From: Thermoactinomyces sp. DSM 45891
GTDB lineage: Bacteria; Bacillota; Bacilli; Thermoactinomycetales; Thermoactinomycetaceae
Assembly: GCF_900119485.1 (NCBI RefSeq)
Contig: NZ_FPJZ01000004.1
Coordinates: forward strand, 65,819 to 129,818
Direction: 5' to 3'
Length of the DNA stretch: 64,000 nucleotides
The notes under the pieces are model-generated. The model saw only the letters and a program-made list of their open reading frames with translations, did not search any database and was not told the DNA's origin. The translations under genes were made by a program, and so were the position numbers. Shown in pieces: positions 50,577 through 59,292 of the stretch; position 1 is the stretch's first letter, and each line of letters starts with the position of its first letter.

Positions 50577-51947
50577 GTGAGAATTCAGGAGCATACGATT
50601 GCGAAAGCTTTTTTACAAGCATGCGATTTTGTAATTAATACCGGACAAGGGTTGGCAGATCACATTGCCTGCTTTTTACTAGGAGATCAACATACCTTAA
50701 CTAGGTACGCTAACAATCAAATTATCCAAAATGTACGCAAGCAAGATCACACGATGATTGTAAAGGTGCTCCTATCGGGACGGATCGGAATGGCATCTTG
50801 TAATCAATTAGATGAACAAACCTTGTATCGTACTGTAAAACAAGCGGTGGGGTTAGCTAAATTTGCGCCGATTCACCCAGCGGTAGCTGCGTTTCCTGAG
50901 CAGGAAATCATTCCTCAAGTAAATGGCTGTGATGAAGCGACGGAGCAAGTAACGGCCGCTGAAATGGCTAAAATGGTAGAAGTGATTATATCAAGATCAG
51001 TCGCCAATCATCTACGAGCTGCGGGAGCCGTTCAGGTTCAGGTGGTAGATCAAGCAGTGGCCAATAGTTCGGGAGTAAGGGTGTACGGAAGGCGGACTAA
51101 GGCAGAAGTTCATGCCGTGGTGCTAGGGAAAACAGGATCTGGCTATGCATCTGATACCAAAAAATCCTTTTATGACCTTCAAGTAGAAGAAGTAGGAAGG
51201 GTAGCAATCGAGAAGTGCCAATTAAGTGAAGGTGCAATCGAGCTACCTGCTGGTGACTATCCTGTGATATTAGAGCAGAAGGCAACGGCAGAGTTACTTT
51301 CCTATCTGGGTGTGCTTGCTTTCAACCCTGTTACGTATCATCAAGGAAATGGCTTCCTATCAAGTCGGATGGGCTACCGTGTATTAAGTGAACAACTCTC
51401 TATTAGTGAAGATCCTTTAGGAAAAGAAGGATTGCCAGATGGTTTTGATTGGGATGGGCTACCAAAGCAAAAGGTTTCGTTGATCCAAGATGGAGTCGCA
51501 ACAGGCATGATTTATGATGATGCAACAGGCAAGAAGTATGGATGTAAATCAACAGGGAATGCAAGGTACCCCTTGAGTCCATCCTATATGGGGATCAGTC
51601 CTTCTCATCTTCACATGGAAGCAGGAAAAACTTCTCGTGCTGATATGATTGCACAGATGGAGAGAGGAATCCTCATTACCCGTTTCCATTATATTGGTGT
51701 ACTGCATCCAAAGGAGATCTTACTTACAGGCATGACACGTGGTGGGACTTTTTATATTGAAAATGGTAAAATTGTTTCACCAGTTAAAAACCTGCGTTTT
51801 ACGGAGAAGATTTCAAGTGCTTTTAATCAGGTGATTGCAGTAGGGGATGAATCAAAACTGCACAGTTGGCCGGGTTCGATGAGTACGGTGAAGGCACCTG
51901 ATTTGATGTTGTCGACGTTTCATTTTAATGGTGCTGCGATTCATTAG
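50577..51947 (+). CDS. tldE: TldE/PmbA-family protease subunit
   Basis: A 456-residue partner of TldD lacking the HExxxH motif, as expected of TldE. Visible family parts: TRYANNQIIQNVRKQD, SSGVRVYGRRTKAEV, and near the end LTGMTRGGTFYIENGKIVSPVKNLRFTE (split between strands). GTG 50577 follows the tldD stop directly. Forms an operon with tldD. Confidence 0.9.
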   Translation: MRIQEHTIAKAFLQACDFVINTGQGLADHIACFLLGDQHTLTRYANNQIIQNVRKQDHTMIVKVLLSGRIGMASCNQLDEQTLYRTVKQAVGLAKFAPIHPAVAAFPEQEIIPQVNGCDEATEQVTAAEMAKMVEVIISRSVANHLRAAGAVQVQVVDQAVANSSGVRVYGRRTKAEVHAVVLGKTGSGYASDTKKSFYDLQVEEVGRVAIEKCQLSEGAIELPAGDYPVILEQKATAELLSYLGVLAFNPVTYHQGNGFLSSRMGYRVLSEQLSISEDPLGKEGLPDGFDWDGLPKQKVSLIQDGVATGMIYDDATGKKYGCKSTGNARYPLSPSYMGISPSHLHMEAGKTSRADMIAQMERGILITRFHYIGVLHPKEILLTGMTRGGTFYIENGKIVSPVKNLRFTEKISSAFNQVIAVGDESKLHSWPGSMSTVKAPDLMLSTFHFNGAAIH

Positions 51948-51955
51948 TAGGGATG

Positions 51956-51980
51956 TGGGGGAGTCTGCTTCCCCCTTTTA
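51956..51980 (+). terminator. Terminator after tldE
   Basis: TGGGGGAG / CTTCCCCC with a 4-nt loop then TTTTAG. Confidence 0.8.
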
Positions 51981-52011
51981 GCATGTTGTATGACATCGAG
52001 AGGAAAATGAT

Positions 52012-52506
52012 ATGGAAGAGTTTTATATGAAGATGGCGATTGAAGAGGCAAGAAAGGCAGAGAAGATTGGCGAGGTCCCTATTGGGGCGATTGTGGTGTT
52101 CCAAGGAGAAGTTGTAGGACGTGGTTATAACCTACGTGAAAAGGATCAAGACCCTACTGCTCATGCGGAGATGATCGCGATTCAGGAGGCGGCGGAGCGA
52201 CTAGGTAGTTGGCGTCTGATCGATTGTGATTTATACGTTACATTAGAGCCTTGCCCGATGTGTGCAGGAGCGATCATTCAATCGAGGATAAGACGGGTCA
52301 TTTTCGGAACCCTCGATCCGAAAGCAGGTTGCGCAGGATCATTAATGAATCTGCTTCAGGATACTCGTTTCAATCATCAGACGGAGATTCAATCTGGCGT
52401 ATTGCAACAAGAATGTAGCGATCTACTCACCCAATTTTTTCGAGGGATTCGTGAAAAGAGAAAAGAAGCAAAGAAAAACCGCGTGTTAGGTCAATCCAAT
52501 GCTTGA
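52012..52506 (+). CDS. tadA: tRNA-specific adenosine deaminase TadA
   Basis: Converts A34 to inosine in tRNA-Arg(ACG). The 164-residue zinc deaminase has HAE (H51, catalytic E53) and PCPMCAGA (C81, C84). AGAGGAAAA precedes the ATG. In Bacillus this gene (yaaJ) lies between serS and the SRP RNA, so it marks the return to the conserved backbone after the accessory region. Confidence 0.95.
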   Translation: MEEFYMKMAIEEARKAEKIGEVPIGAIVVFQGEVVGRGYNLREKDQDPTAHAEMIAIQEAAERLGSWRLIDCDLYVTLEPCPMCAGAIIQSRIRRVIFGTLDPKAGCAGSLMNLLQDTRFNHQTEIQSGVLQQECSDLLTQFFRGIREKRKEAKKNRVLGQSNA

Positions 52507-52556
52507 CAAGAAAAATAGATACACATAGAATTATATCTTGTAAAGATTTTTACTAT

Positions 52557-52648
52557 GGAGAGGTGTCCGAGAGGCCGAAGGAGGCAGATTCGAAATCTGT
52601 TGTACGTCTTCCGGCGTACCGTGGGTTCAAATCCCACCCTCTCTGCCA
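52557..52648 (+). tRNA. tRNA-Ser (anticodon CGA)
   Basis: A 92-nt class II tRNA: acceptor GGAGAGG with CCTCTCT, GCCA at the end, anticodon stem CAGAT/ATCTG with loop TCGAA (anticodon CGA, reads UCG), variable arm GTACGTCTTCCGGCGTAC. Same acceptor as the tRNA-Ser at 28202. Confidence 0.95.
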
Positions 52649-52662
52649 TAAGGAACAACAGG

Positions 52663-52689
52663 AAGTCGTCTTCTGACGGCTTTTTTCTG
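52663..52689 (+). terminator. Terminator after tRNA-Ser(CGA)
   Basis: GTCGTC / GACGGC with loop TTCT, then TTTTTTCT. Confidence 0.75.
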
Positions 52690-52733
52690 TTTAGGGTAAC
52701 AGGAAGAAAGTTTGAAAGAAAGGAAGTGAATTC

Positions 52734-52817
52734 ATGAGTTATGTAGAAAAAGTGAAACTCATGAAGAGCCCCATTCCGAAGCTACGATGTTTTTCTTTCC
52801 AGCCTATTATGATTTAG
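52734..52817 (+). CDS. 27-residue ORF, possible leader peptide of the MFS gene
   Basis: An 84-nt ORF (MSYVEKVKLMKSPIPKL and on) with AAAGGAAGTG before its ATG. Its stop codon TAG overlaps the ribosome site TAGGAG of the downstream exporter, so translation of the two would be linked. This is the layout of leader peptides that regulate antibiotic exporters or ribosome-protection genes by stalling. No similarity to known leaders is recognised; it could also be a chance or decayed ORF. Confidence 0.4.
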   Translation: MSYVEKVKLMKSPIPKLRCFSFQPIMI

Positions 52818-52829
52818 GAGCGGATTATT

Positions 52830-54011
52830 TTGAAGAAAAACATCGAAAACAAAACACTCAGCTTATTATTACTGATTGTATTAGTAGGCTTTCCCCAAAT
52901 TAGTGAAACCATTTTTAGTCCATCATTACCTTCGATCGCAGAAGCGTTTGAGGTTTCTATGAGTGATGCACAGCTAGTAATGAGTGTATACTTTATCGCT
53001 TTTGCATTCGGAGTATGTTTCTTTGGACGTTTATCTGATAAAATCGGTCGTCGCAAGGCAATGCTTTATGGGCTACTTGTATATTTTGTTGGTAACATCC
53101 TTTGTTTAGTAGCAAATGAAATGGCAGTTTTATTAGTAGCGCGCTTTCTTCAAGCGTTTGGTGCTAGTGTTGGATCTGTCATAACACAAACGATTATACG
53201 GGAAAGCTTTTCGGGCATTGAGCGCCATAAACGGTTTGCTCAAGTTTCGGCCGCTCTTGCTTTCACACCTGCCGTTGGCCCGTTAATCGGCGGTTTTACT
53301 GATTATTATTTGGGCTTTAAAATCGTATTTGTGGTGTTAGTCGTGATGAGTGTGATTTTATTTTTCTATGTATTTTTACGCTTACCCGAAACAGCGCCTG
53401 CTTCAATCGAAATGAAGACTTTACTCCCAATCGTAAAACGTATGATCACAAATGTTCGTCTCTGGCGCTATGGTGTATTAATTGGAGGTATTAACGGTGT
53501 ATTGTTTAGCTACTATTCCGAAGCACCGTTTATTTTTACGAAATACTTTACACTAACAAGTGCGAAGTATGGTTTTTTAGGCATTATCGTTGCGCTTGCT
53601 TCTATTGCAGGTGCGATGTTATCCAAACGACTTGTCACCTACATGAAACCTGAGAAGATTATCGTGCGCGGATTAGCTATGATGCTTACCGGTACAGTGA
53701 TTGCTTCATCAGTACATTTTTTACCGAGTTCCATCCAAATGTTAGTCATGATTGTGAGTGTGTTTATGATTCTATTTGGTACAGGTACTGCTTTGCCAAA
53801 CTGTTTAAGCTTAGCTCTCATTGACTTTCAAGACGCCATTGGTTCTGCAAGTGCGATATTTAGCTTAGGTTATTATCTATTGGTTAGCGTTATAATTTAT
53901 GGAATGAGCATTTTTCATAATGGAACCGTTCTTGCAATGCCGCTATATTTTTTGTCATTAGGGATGGTTATGCTTCTAGTAAGCCTACCTTTACTTTATA
54001 AAGATGAATGA
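52830..54011 (+). CDS. MFS multidrug exporter, Bcr/CflA type
   Basis: A 393-residue 12-TM transporter. FSPSLPSIAEAFEVSMSDAQ at the first loop, the DHA1 motif A as FFGRLSDKIGRRKAMLYG, and motif C near VGPLIGGFTDYYLG with PAVGPL. Starts with TTG at 52830 behind TAGGAG. Typical substrates are drugs such as bicyclomycin or chloramphenicol; the actual substrate is unknown. It is an insertion in the tadA-scr backbone. Confidence 0.85.
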   Translation: MKKNIENKTLSLLLLIVLVGFPQISETIFSPSLPSIAEAFEVSMSDAQLVMSVYFIAFAFGVCFFGRLSDKIGRRKAMLYGLLVYFVGNILCLVANEMAVLLVARFLQAFGASVGSVITQTIIRESFSGIERHKRFAQVSAALAFTPAVGPLIGGFTDYYLGFKIVFVVLVVMSVILFFYVFLRLPETAPASIEMKTLLPIVKRMITNVRLWRYGVLIGGINGVLFSYYSEAPFIFTKYFTLTSAKYGFLGIIVALASIAGAMLSKRLVTYMKPEKIIVRGLAMMLTGTVIASSVHFLPSSIQMLVMIVSVFMILFGTGTALPNCLSLALIDFQDAIGSASAIFSLGYYLLVSVIIYGMSIFHNGTVLAMPLYFLSLGMVMLLVSLPLLYKDE

Positions 54012-54068
54012 TTGTGATGGTTGAGCTTCCCAATCGTAAAGTGTAAAAATAAGTCGTCTGCTTAGATG

Positions 54069-54108
54069 AAAGAGATACTATTCCTCGTTTAGAATAGTAT
54101 CTCTTTTC
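54069..54108. terminator. Bidirectional terminator between MFS and zinc-ribbon genes
   Basis: AAAGAGATACTATTC / GAATAGTATCTCTTT, perfect 15-bp stem with an 8-nt loop. Confidence 0.85.
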
Positions 54109-54112
54109 TATG

Positions 54113-54223
54113 TTATACTTCTGCCGGTTGGTCACATTCGGTACAACGATATCCGCCATTATCGGTGCGGATCACTTTTCCGCCACAATGGTCACAGGAA
54201 TCCCAGAGAATAGGTTGGATCAT
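54113..54223 (-). CDS. 36-residue zinc-ribbon protein
   Basis: MIQPILWDSCDHCGGK, then YRCTECDQPAEV: a CxxC...CxxC zinc ribbon filling the whole protein. AAGGAGGG lies 7 nt before the ATG, a strong start. It converges on the MFS gene and is divergent from polC. Tiny zinc ribbons of this kind are common in bacilli and mostly uncharacterised. The ORF is short, but the ribosome site and four spaced cysteines make it convincing. Confidence 0.7.
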   Translation of the reverse strand: MIQPILWDSCDHCGGKVIRTDNGGYRCTECDQPAEV

Positions 54224-54411
54224 ATAAAATCCCTCCTTATTAGCTGTATTCCTTACTTTATTTATATAATATTTACATTTTTATGACTAGTTATATGTTG
54301 TAAATTTTTGTGAAGCTCTTATTTATTATTTGAATTATTAGGTGATGGAAGGACTTCTGGATTCCTTGTAGAAGATGATGGAATTGTGACCATACAAAAG
54401 GAGCCATACAT

Positions 54412-57400
54412 ATGTCTGATCCAATGAAAAACTTATTTGAGGACGCTAAGTTGCCTTGGAGTTGGTACGAAGTGTATCGAGAAGGCAGGATTGTAAAGGT
54501 GGAGGTCGTTCTCGATCAGAATTCGTGGGAAATTCATTTCGAGATGCCTACCTTTCTACCGTTTGATAGAACAAGTGAGATTGAGAAAAGACTTCAGGAA
54601 TTTTATCAGCCCATTTGTGTTCATACTCACTACACCTATTCTCACATTAATCATTCAATCGCCCTCACCCAGTCGAAAATGTGGATTCAAAAACAAATTG
54701 AAGAAAATCATACGAGGTCTGCAAGCAGTTGGCTAGCCCAGGCGGAGTGGAGGTTTGATGGAAAGAAGATCGATATTTTATTTCCACATCCAACAATGAA
54801 ACAGTTAGCTGAGCGTGTTCGCGTGGATTATCTTATATCTAAATATTACGAACAATTAACAAGAGTTTGTCTACCTGTTATCCTTTTGGCTGATATGCCG
54901 GCCGAGGAACATAAACAAGAGTTTGTTCAGAAAAAGATCGAAACAGAGAAGGCGATTGTAGAGCAAACATTGAAAGAACAAGCTGTTTTGATAGAGCAGA
55001 GCAAAGCAAGTAGATCTACTGACGAGGGGGCAAAAGTGATCAAAATAGGTACATCTATTCAAGATGCACCCTTACCGATTCGCGAAATTCAAGAGGAGGA
55101 GAAGCGAGTTACCATTCAAGGTAAAGTATTCCAGGTTGAATCCAAAGAGCTGAGAACAGGAAAATTTTTATTTACGTTTTTCCTAACTGACTATACGGAT
55201 TCCCTAACGGTTAAGTATTTTGCCGAAAAAGAAAATATGGGTATGGTTCAGCAGGTTAAGGTAGGGACATGGTTGAAATGCCGGGGATCAGTGAGAGAAG
55301 ATACGTTTTCCCGTGAGTTGGCTATGATTGCGCATGATTTTGTAGAGGTACAAGTTACGACTAGAAAAGATACATCAGGTGAAAATCGGGTGGAGTTACA
55401 TGCTCACACCTCACTATCTGCGATGGATGGCTTAACCAGTCCTGCCGATCTCATCAAAACAGCCTCTCAATGGGGATATAAGGCTATTGCGATTACGGAT
55501 CATGGTGTGGTTCAAGCATTTCCAAAGGCGTATGAAACTGCGAAAGAAAAAGGGATTAAGCTTATCTATGGGATGGAAGCCAATATTGTTTCCGATGGAG
55601 TCCCGGTTGTAATAAACCCAAGAGAGACTGAGTTGTCTGAGGAAACATATGTGGTATTTGACGTAGAGACCACGGGGCTTTCCGTTGTGCACGATACAAT
55701 CATCGAGCTAGCGGCGGTGAAGATTCAAAATGGCTTGGTTGTAGAACGGTTTTCCGAGTTTGCGAATCCACATAGACCTCTGACAGATACGATTAAAAAT
55801 TTGACTCATATTACGGATGAGATGTTAGTTGATGCCCCTGAAATAGGTGATGTGGTCCAGAGATTCGTAGATTTTATTGGTAGTTCTATATTGGTTGCTC
55901 ATAATGCTCGATTTGATATGGGATTCCTACAACAAGCAGTAAAGCGGATGAATCAGCCTCGCATTGAAAATCCGGTATTGGACACGTTGGAGTTAGCTCG
56001 TTTTTTATATCCTTCTATGAAGAATCATCGATTAAACACGCTATCGAAGTATTTGGGAGTAACATTGGAACAGCATCACCGAGCGATATACGATGCTGAT
56101 ACAACGGGAACGATTCTCTGGAAAATGGTACAGGAATCGATGAAGCGAGGACTGACACGTCTCTTGGATTTAAATCAAAATCTGGAATGCTTTGATGTGA
56201 AAAAGAGCCGTCCATATCATGCAGTATTATTGGCTAAAAATGAAATCGGACTATATCATCTCTATAAGCTTGTGACACTATCTCACTTGGAATATTTTTA
56301 CCGTGTTCCTAGAATTCCACGAAGTAAATTAGAAGAATACCGAGAAGGCTTGTTGATCGGTTCAGGTTGTGAACAAGGTGAGCTATATGAATGTGCACTT
56401 AACAAAGCACCAGAGGAAGTAGAAGAAGTAGCAAAATTCTATGACTACTTGGAAGTTCAGCCGATTGAAGTAAATCAGCATTTAGTAGAAAAGGGACTAG
56501 TGGAAAGTACAGAGCGATTAAAGGAGGCTAATCGCCTGATCGTTCGGCTGGGTGAGAAGCTTAACAAACCTGTGGTTGCTACTTCAAATGCTCACTATAT
56601 CCAGCCTGAGGAAGCGGTCCACCGGACGATCTTGCATATGAGTCAACCAGGAAAACCTGTTTCCACGTCTCCAGCATATTTGCGCACAACGGATGAAATG
56701 CTACAAGGCTTTTCTTATTTAGGAGACGAAAAGGCGAGAGAGATTGTTTTAACGAATCCGCAAAAGGTTGCAGAGCAAGTAGAATCATTTCAGCCGTTTC
56801 CAGACGACTTATTTGCCCCGAAACTTGAAGGAGCAGAAGAAGAGTTACGCGAGTCTTGTTATCTAAAGGCGAAAGAGTGGTATGGGGATCCACTGCCTGA
56901 GGTTGTGTCGTCACGTCTCGAAAGAGAGCTTGATTCCATTATCGGGAACGAATTTGCTGTGATTTATATCATCGCCCGGAGACTGGTCATGAAGTCTAAT
57001 GAGGATGGATATCTAGTGGGGTCTCGTGGATCGGTTGGATCTTCCTTAGTCGCTACACTTAGCTCTATTACAGAGGTAAATCCACTGCAACCACACTATC
57101 GATGTCCGAGCTGCCAATACAGTGAGTTTTTTACCGATGGTTCTTATGAGACAGGATACGATTTGCCAGATCAAAGATGTCCAAAATGTGATGCTCTCTT
57201 ATATAAAGATGGACAGGATATTCCGTTTGAAACATTTCTTGGTTTCGAAGGAGACAAAACCCCTGATATCGACCTCAATTTCTCAGGTGAATATCAACAT
57301 CGAATTCATGCATTTACTGAGGAATGGCTTGGGAAGTCCAGTGTATTTCGGGCAGGGACTATCGGTACGGTACAAGATAAAATGGCGTATGGATACGCTC

Positions 57401-58692
57401 GGAAGTATGCTGAACAAAAAGGGCTTACCCTGCGAAATGCCGAAATCCAGCGATTAGCAAGTGGGTGTGTAGGAGTAAAAAAGACAACGGGTCAACATCC
57501 AGGTGGATTAATGGTTGTACCGCAAGACAGTGATGTATTGAAGTTTACTCCTGTTCAATATCCCGCCGATGACTCCGAGGCGAATGCACCCACTACTCAC
57601 TTTGGCTATAAGGCGATTGAAGGCCGATTATTGAAACTGGACTTACTAGCTCATCAAGACCCTACGACTTTGCGGATGTTGCAAGATACATCGGGTATCG
57701 ATCCTGTTCGATTGCCACTGGATAACAAAGAGGTACTTAGTATTTTTAATCGCACAGAAGCGTTGGGGATCAGTCCAGAAGATATTGGTGGGCTTACCGT
57801 GGGGACATTGGGGATTCCAGAGTTTGGAACGGGGTTTGTTAGGCAGATGTTAGAGGATACCCGACCCGCTACCTTTTCAGAGCTGGTACGGATTTCAGGG
57901 CTCTCTCATGGAACAGATGTATGGCTAGGTAATGCCCATGAACTAGTAAAAAAAGGGCATAAGCTTTCTGAAACGATTTGTACCCGAGATGAGATTATGA
58001 GCTACTTGATGTATAAAGGGTTAGCTCCTAAAGTTGCTTTCGATATTATGGAAAAAGTAAGAAAAGGGAAAGGTCTCTCACCAGAGTTTGAAGCAGAGAT
58101 GCGTAAGAATAATGTACCTGAGTGGTATATCGATTCCTGTAAAAAGATCAAGTATATGTTTCCACGGGCGCATGCTTGTGCTTATGTAACGATGGCGGTG
58201 CGGATTGCTTGGTACAAGGTTCATATGCCCATCCATTATTACGCTGCGTTTTTTTACAGGCTCTTATCCTCCTTTGATTTAGAAAATATTATAAAGGGAG
58301 AAGGGCAAGTTCGAAAAACGACTCTCGATATTAAAGAGAAAGAGAAAAATTACTCGGCTTCACCGAAAGAGAGATCTTCTATTACAGCGCTCGAATTGGC
58401 GCAAGAGTTCTATGCGAGGGGGTTTAAATTTAAGCCAATTGATCTTTACCAATCTCATGCATCCCGATTTATGATCGATGGGGATTTCCTTATTCCTCCG
58501 TTTGCTACCATCCCGGGGCTGGGTGCGAACGTAGCACAAAATATGGCTGAATCCCGAAAAAATGGGGAATTTTTATCCATTGATGACTTCCAAAAGAGAA
58601 CGAAAGCAAGTGGAACGGTTGTGGATTCATTGAAAGGATATGGCTGTTTGATCGACCTACCAGAAAGCAATCAACTGACGCTTACATTTTAG
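54412..58692 (+). CDS. polC: DNA polymerase III PolC-type alpha subunit
   Basis: Main replicative polymerase of low-GC Gram-positives. The 1426-residue protein has an N-terminal domain, OB fold (about 220-310), a PHP domain starting ELHAHTSLSAMDGL (H330) and split by a DnaQ-type 3'-5' exonuclease (VFDVETTGLS, D417; HNARFDMGF; HRAIYDADTTG), a zinc-binding element (CPSC at 898, later CPKC), and the catalytic PDIDLNFSGEYQ (D952, D954). GQHPGGLMVVP and FPRAHACAYV are also present. Length is normal. It is not beside proS or rasP as in Bacillus but between tadA and the SRP RNA, so relocation or a second copy must be considered. Confidence 0.95.
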   Translation: MSDPMKNLFEDAKLPWSWYEVYREGRIVKVEVVLDQNSWEIHFEMPTFLPFDRTSEIEKRLQEFYQPICVHTHYTYSHINHSIALTQSKMWIQKQIEENHTRSASSWLAQAEWRFDGKKIDILFPHPTMKQLAERVRVDYLISKYYEQLTRVCLPVILLADMPAEEHKQEFVQKKIETEKAIVEQTLKEQAVLIEQSKASRSTDEGAKVIKIGTSIQDAPLPIREIQEEEKRVTIQGKVFQVESKELRTGKFLFTFFLTDYTDSLTVKYFAEKENMGMVQQVKVGTWLKCRGSVREDTFSRELAMIAHDFVEVQVTTRKDTSGENRVELHAHTSLSAMDGLTSPADLIKTASQWGYKAIAITDHGVVQAFPKAYETAKEKGIKLIYGMEANIVSDGVPVVINPRETELSEETYVVFDVETTGLSVVHDTIIELAAVKIQNGLVVERFSEFANPHRPLTDTIKNLTHITDEMLVDAPEIGDVVQRFVDFIGSSILVAHNARFDMGFLQQAVKRMNQPRIENPVLDTLELARFLYPSMKNHRLNTLSKYLGVTLEQHHRAIYDADTTGTILWKMVQESMKRGLTRLLDLNQNLECFDVKKSRPYHAVLLAKNEIGLYHLYKLVTLSHLEYFYRVPRIPRSKLEEYREGLLIGSGCEQGELYECALNKAPEEVEEVAKFYDYLEVQPIEVNQHLVEKGLVESTERLKEANRLIVRLGEKLNKPVVATSNAHYIQPEEAVHRTILHMSQPGKPVSTSPAYLRTTDEMLQGFSYLGDEKAREIVLTNPQKVAEQVESFQPFPDDLFAPKLEGAEEELRESCYLKAKEWYGDPLPEVVSSRLERELDSIIGNEFAVIYIIARRLVMKSNEDGYLVGSRGSVGSSLVATLSSITEVNPLQPHYRCPSCQYSEFFTDGSYETGYDLPDQRCPKCDALLYKDGQDIPFETFLGFEGDKTPDIDLNFSGEYQHRIHAFTEEWLGKSSVFRAGTIGTVQDKMAYGYARKYAEQKGLTLRNAEIQRLASGCVGVKKTTGQHPGGLMVVPQDSDVLKFTPVQYPADDSEANAPTTHFGYKAIEGRLLKLDLLAHQDPTTLRMLQDTSGIDPVRLPLDNKEVLSIFNRTEALGISPEDIGGLTVGTLGIPEFGTGFVRQMLEDTRPATFSELVRISGLSHGTDVWLGNAHELVKKGHKLSETICTRDEIMSYLMYKGLAPKVAFDIMEKVRKGKGLSPEFEAEMRKNNVPEWYIDSCKKIKYMFPRAHACAYVTMAVRIAWYKVHMPIHYYAAFFYRLLSSFDLENIIKGEGQVRKTTLDIKEKEKNYSASPKERSSITALELAQEFYARGFKFKPIDLYQSHASRFMIDGDFLIPPFATIPGLGANVAQNMAESRKNGEFLSIDDFQKRTKASGTVVDSLKGYGCLIDLPESNQLTLTF

Positions 58693-58763
58693 AATCTGTG
58701 TTGCTCGGAATCCTCATCGCCTGCGTTGCCTTGTATATGGATTCTGTGTTATAGTAACTATTA

Positions 58764-59030
58764 CCGTGCTAGGTGGGGAGGTAGCGGTGCCCTGTAACCC
58801 GCAATCCGCTGTAGCGGGGCTGAATTCCAATCCGAGGCTTTATTCAGTTTATAGCAGGTCTATCAGTCCTGTGTTGAAGATTGGGTCCTACGCAACGAGC
58901 ACTTCTGAACCGTGTCAGATCCGGAAGGAAGCAGCACTAAGGGAGATCGTTCGTGTGCCGTAGGGTTGCCTGATCGGAGCAAGAGTGATAGGTGCCGTAT
59001 AGGTTGTTTGAGTCAGAGATTGGTGCACGG
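58764..59030 (+). ncRNA. scr: Signal recognition particle RNA (large, Bacillus type)
   Basis: About 267 nt. The 5' end CCGTGC pairs with 3' GCACGG. The 5' Alu part has GGGGAGGTAGCGGTGCCCTG and TAACCCGCAATCCGCT; the Ffh-binding domain has GTGTCAGATCCGGAAGGAAG and CAGCACTAAGGG. The long form with an Alu domain is typical of Bacillales. It lies upstream of dnaX as in Bacillus. A TTGCCT...TATAGT promoter lies at about 58727-58756. Confidence 0.96.
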
Positions 59031-59044
59031 CTACATACGAGAGG

Positions 59045-59080
59045 TAAGTCAACTTCATGATGGAGTTGACTTATTTTAGT
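59045..59080 (+). terminator. Terminator after SRP RNA
   Basis: TAAGTCAACT / AGTTGACTTA with a 9-nt loop, then TTTTAGTTTT. No gene is seen from here to 59292. Confidence 0.85.
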
Positions 59081-59292
59081 TTTAAGGAGGAAGAGAGGAA
59101 TCCTGACTAACTGACACGGACTCAATTTTAACAAAATATATTTTACCAAAAGAAGGAAGTTAGAAGTTAGAAGCGAATTAGTGAAGTAAATACTTAAAAA
59201 TGGTAGGGATGCGATAGGGATTCCTTCCATTCCAACCCGGAGGATCTGAGATGCCATGGTCTTGAGGCGAGTTATAGTGTGGTGGAAAAGGT

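Noticed and set aside
58766..58963. 65-codon ORF over the SRP RNA
   Set aside because: It lies wholly inside the structured SRP RNA gene.
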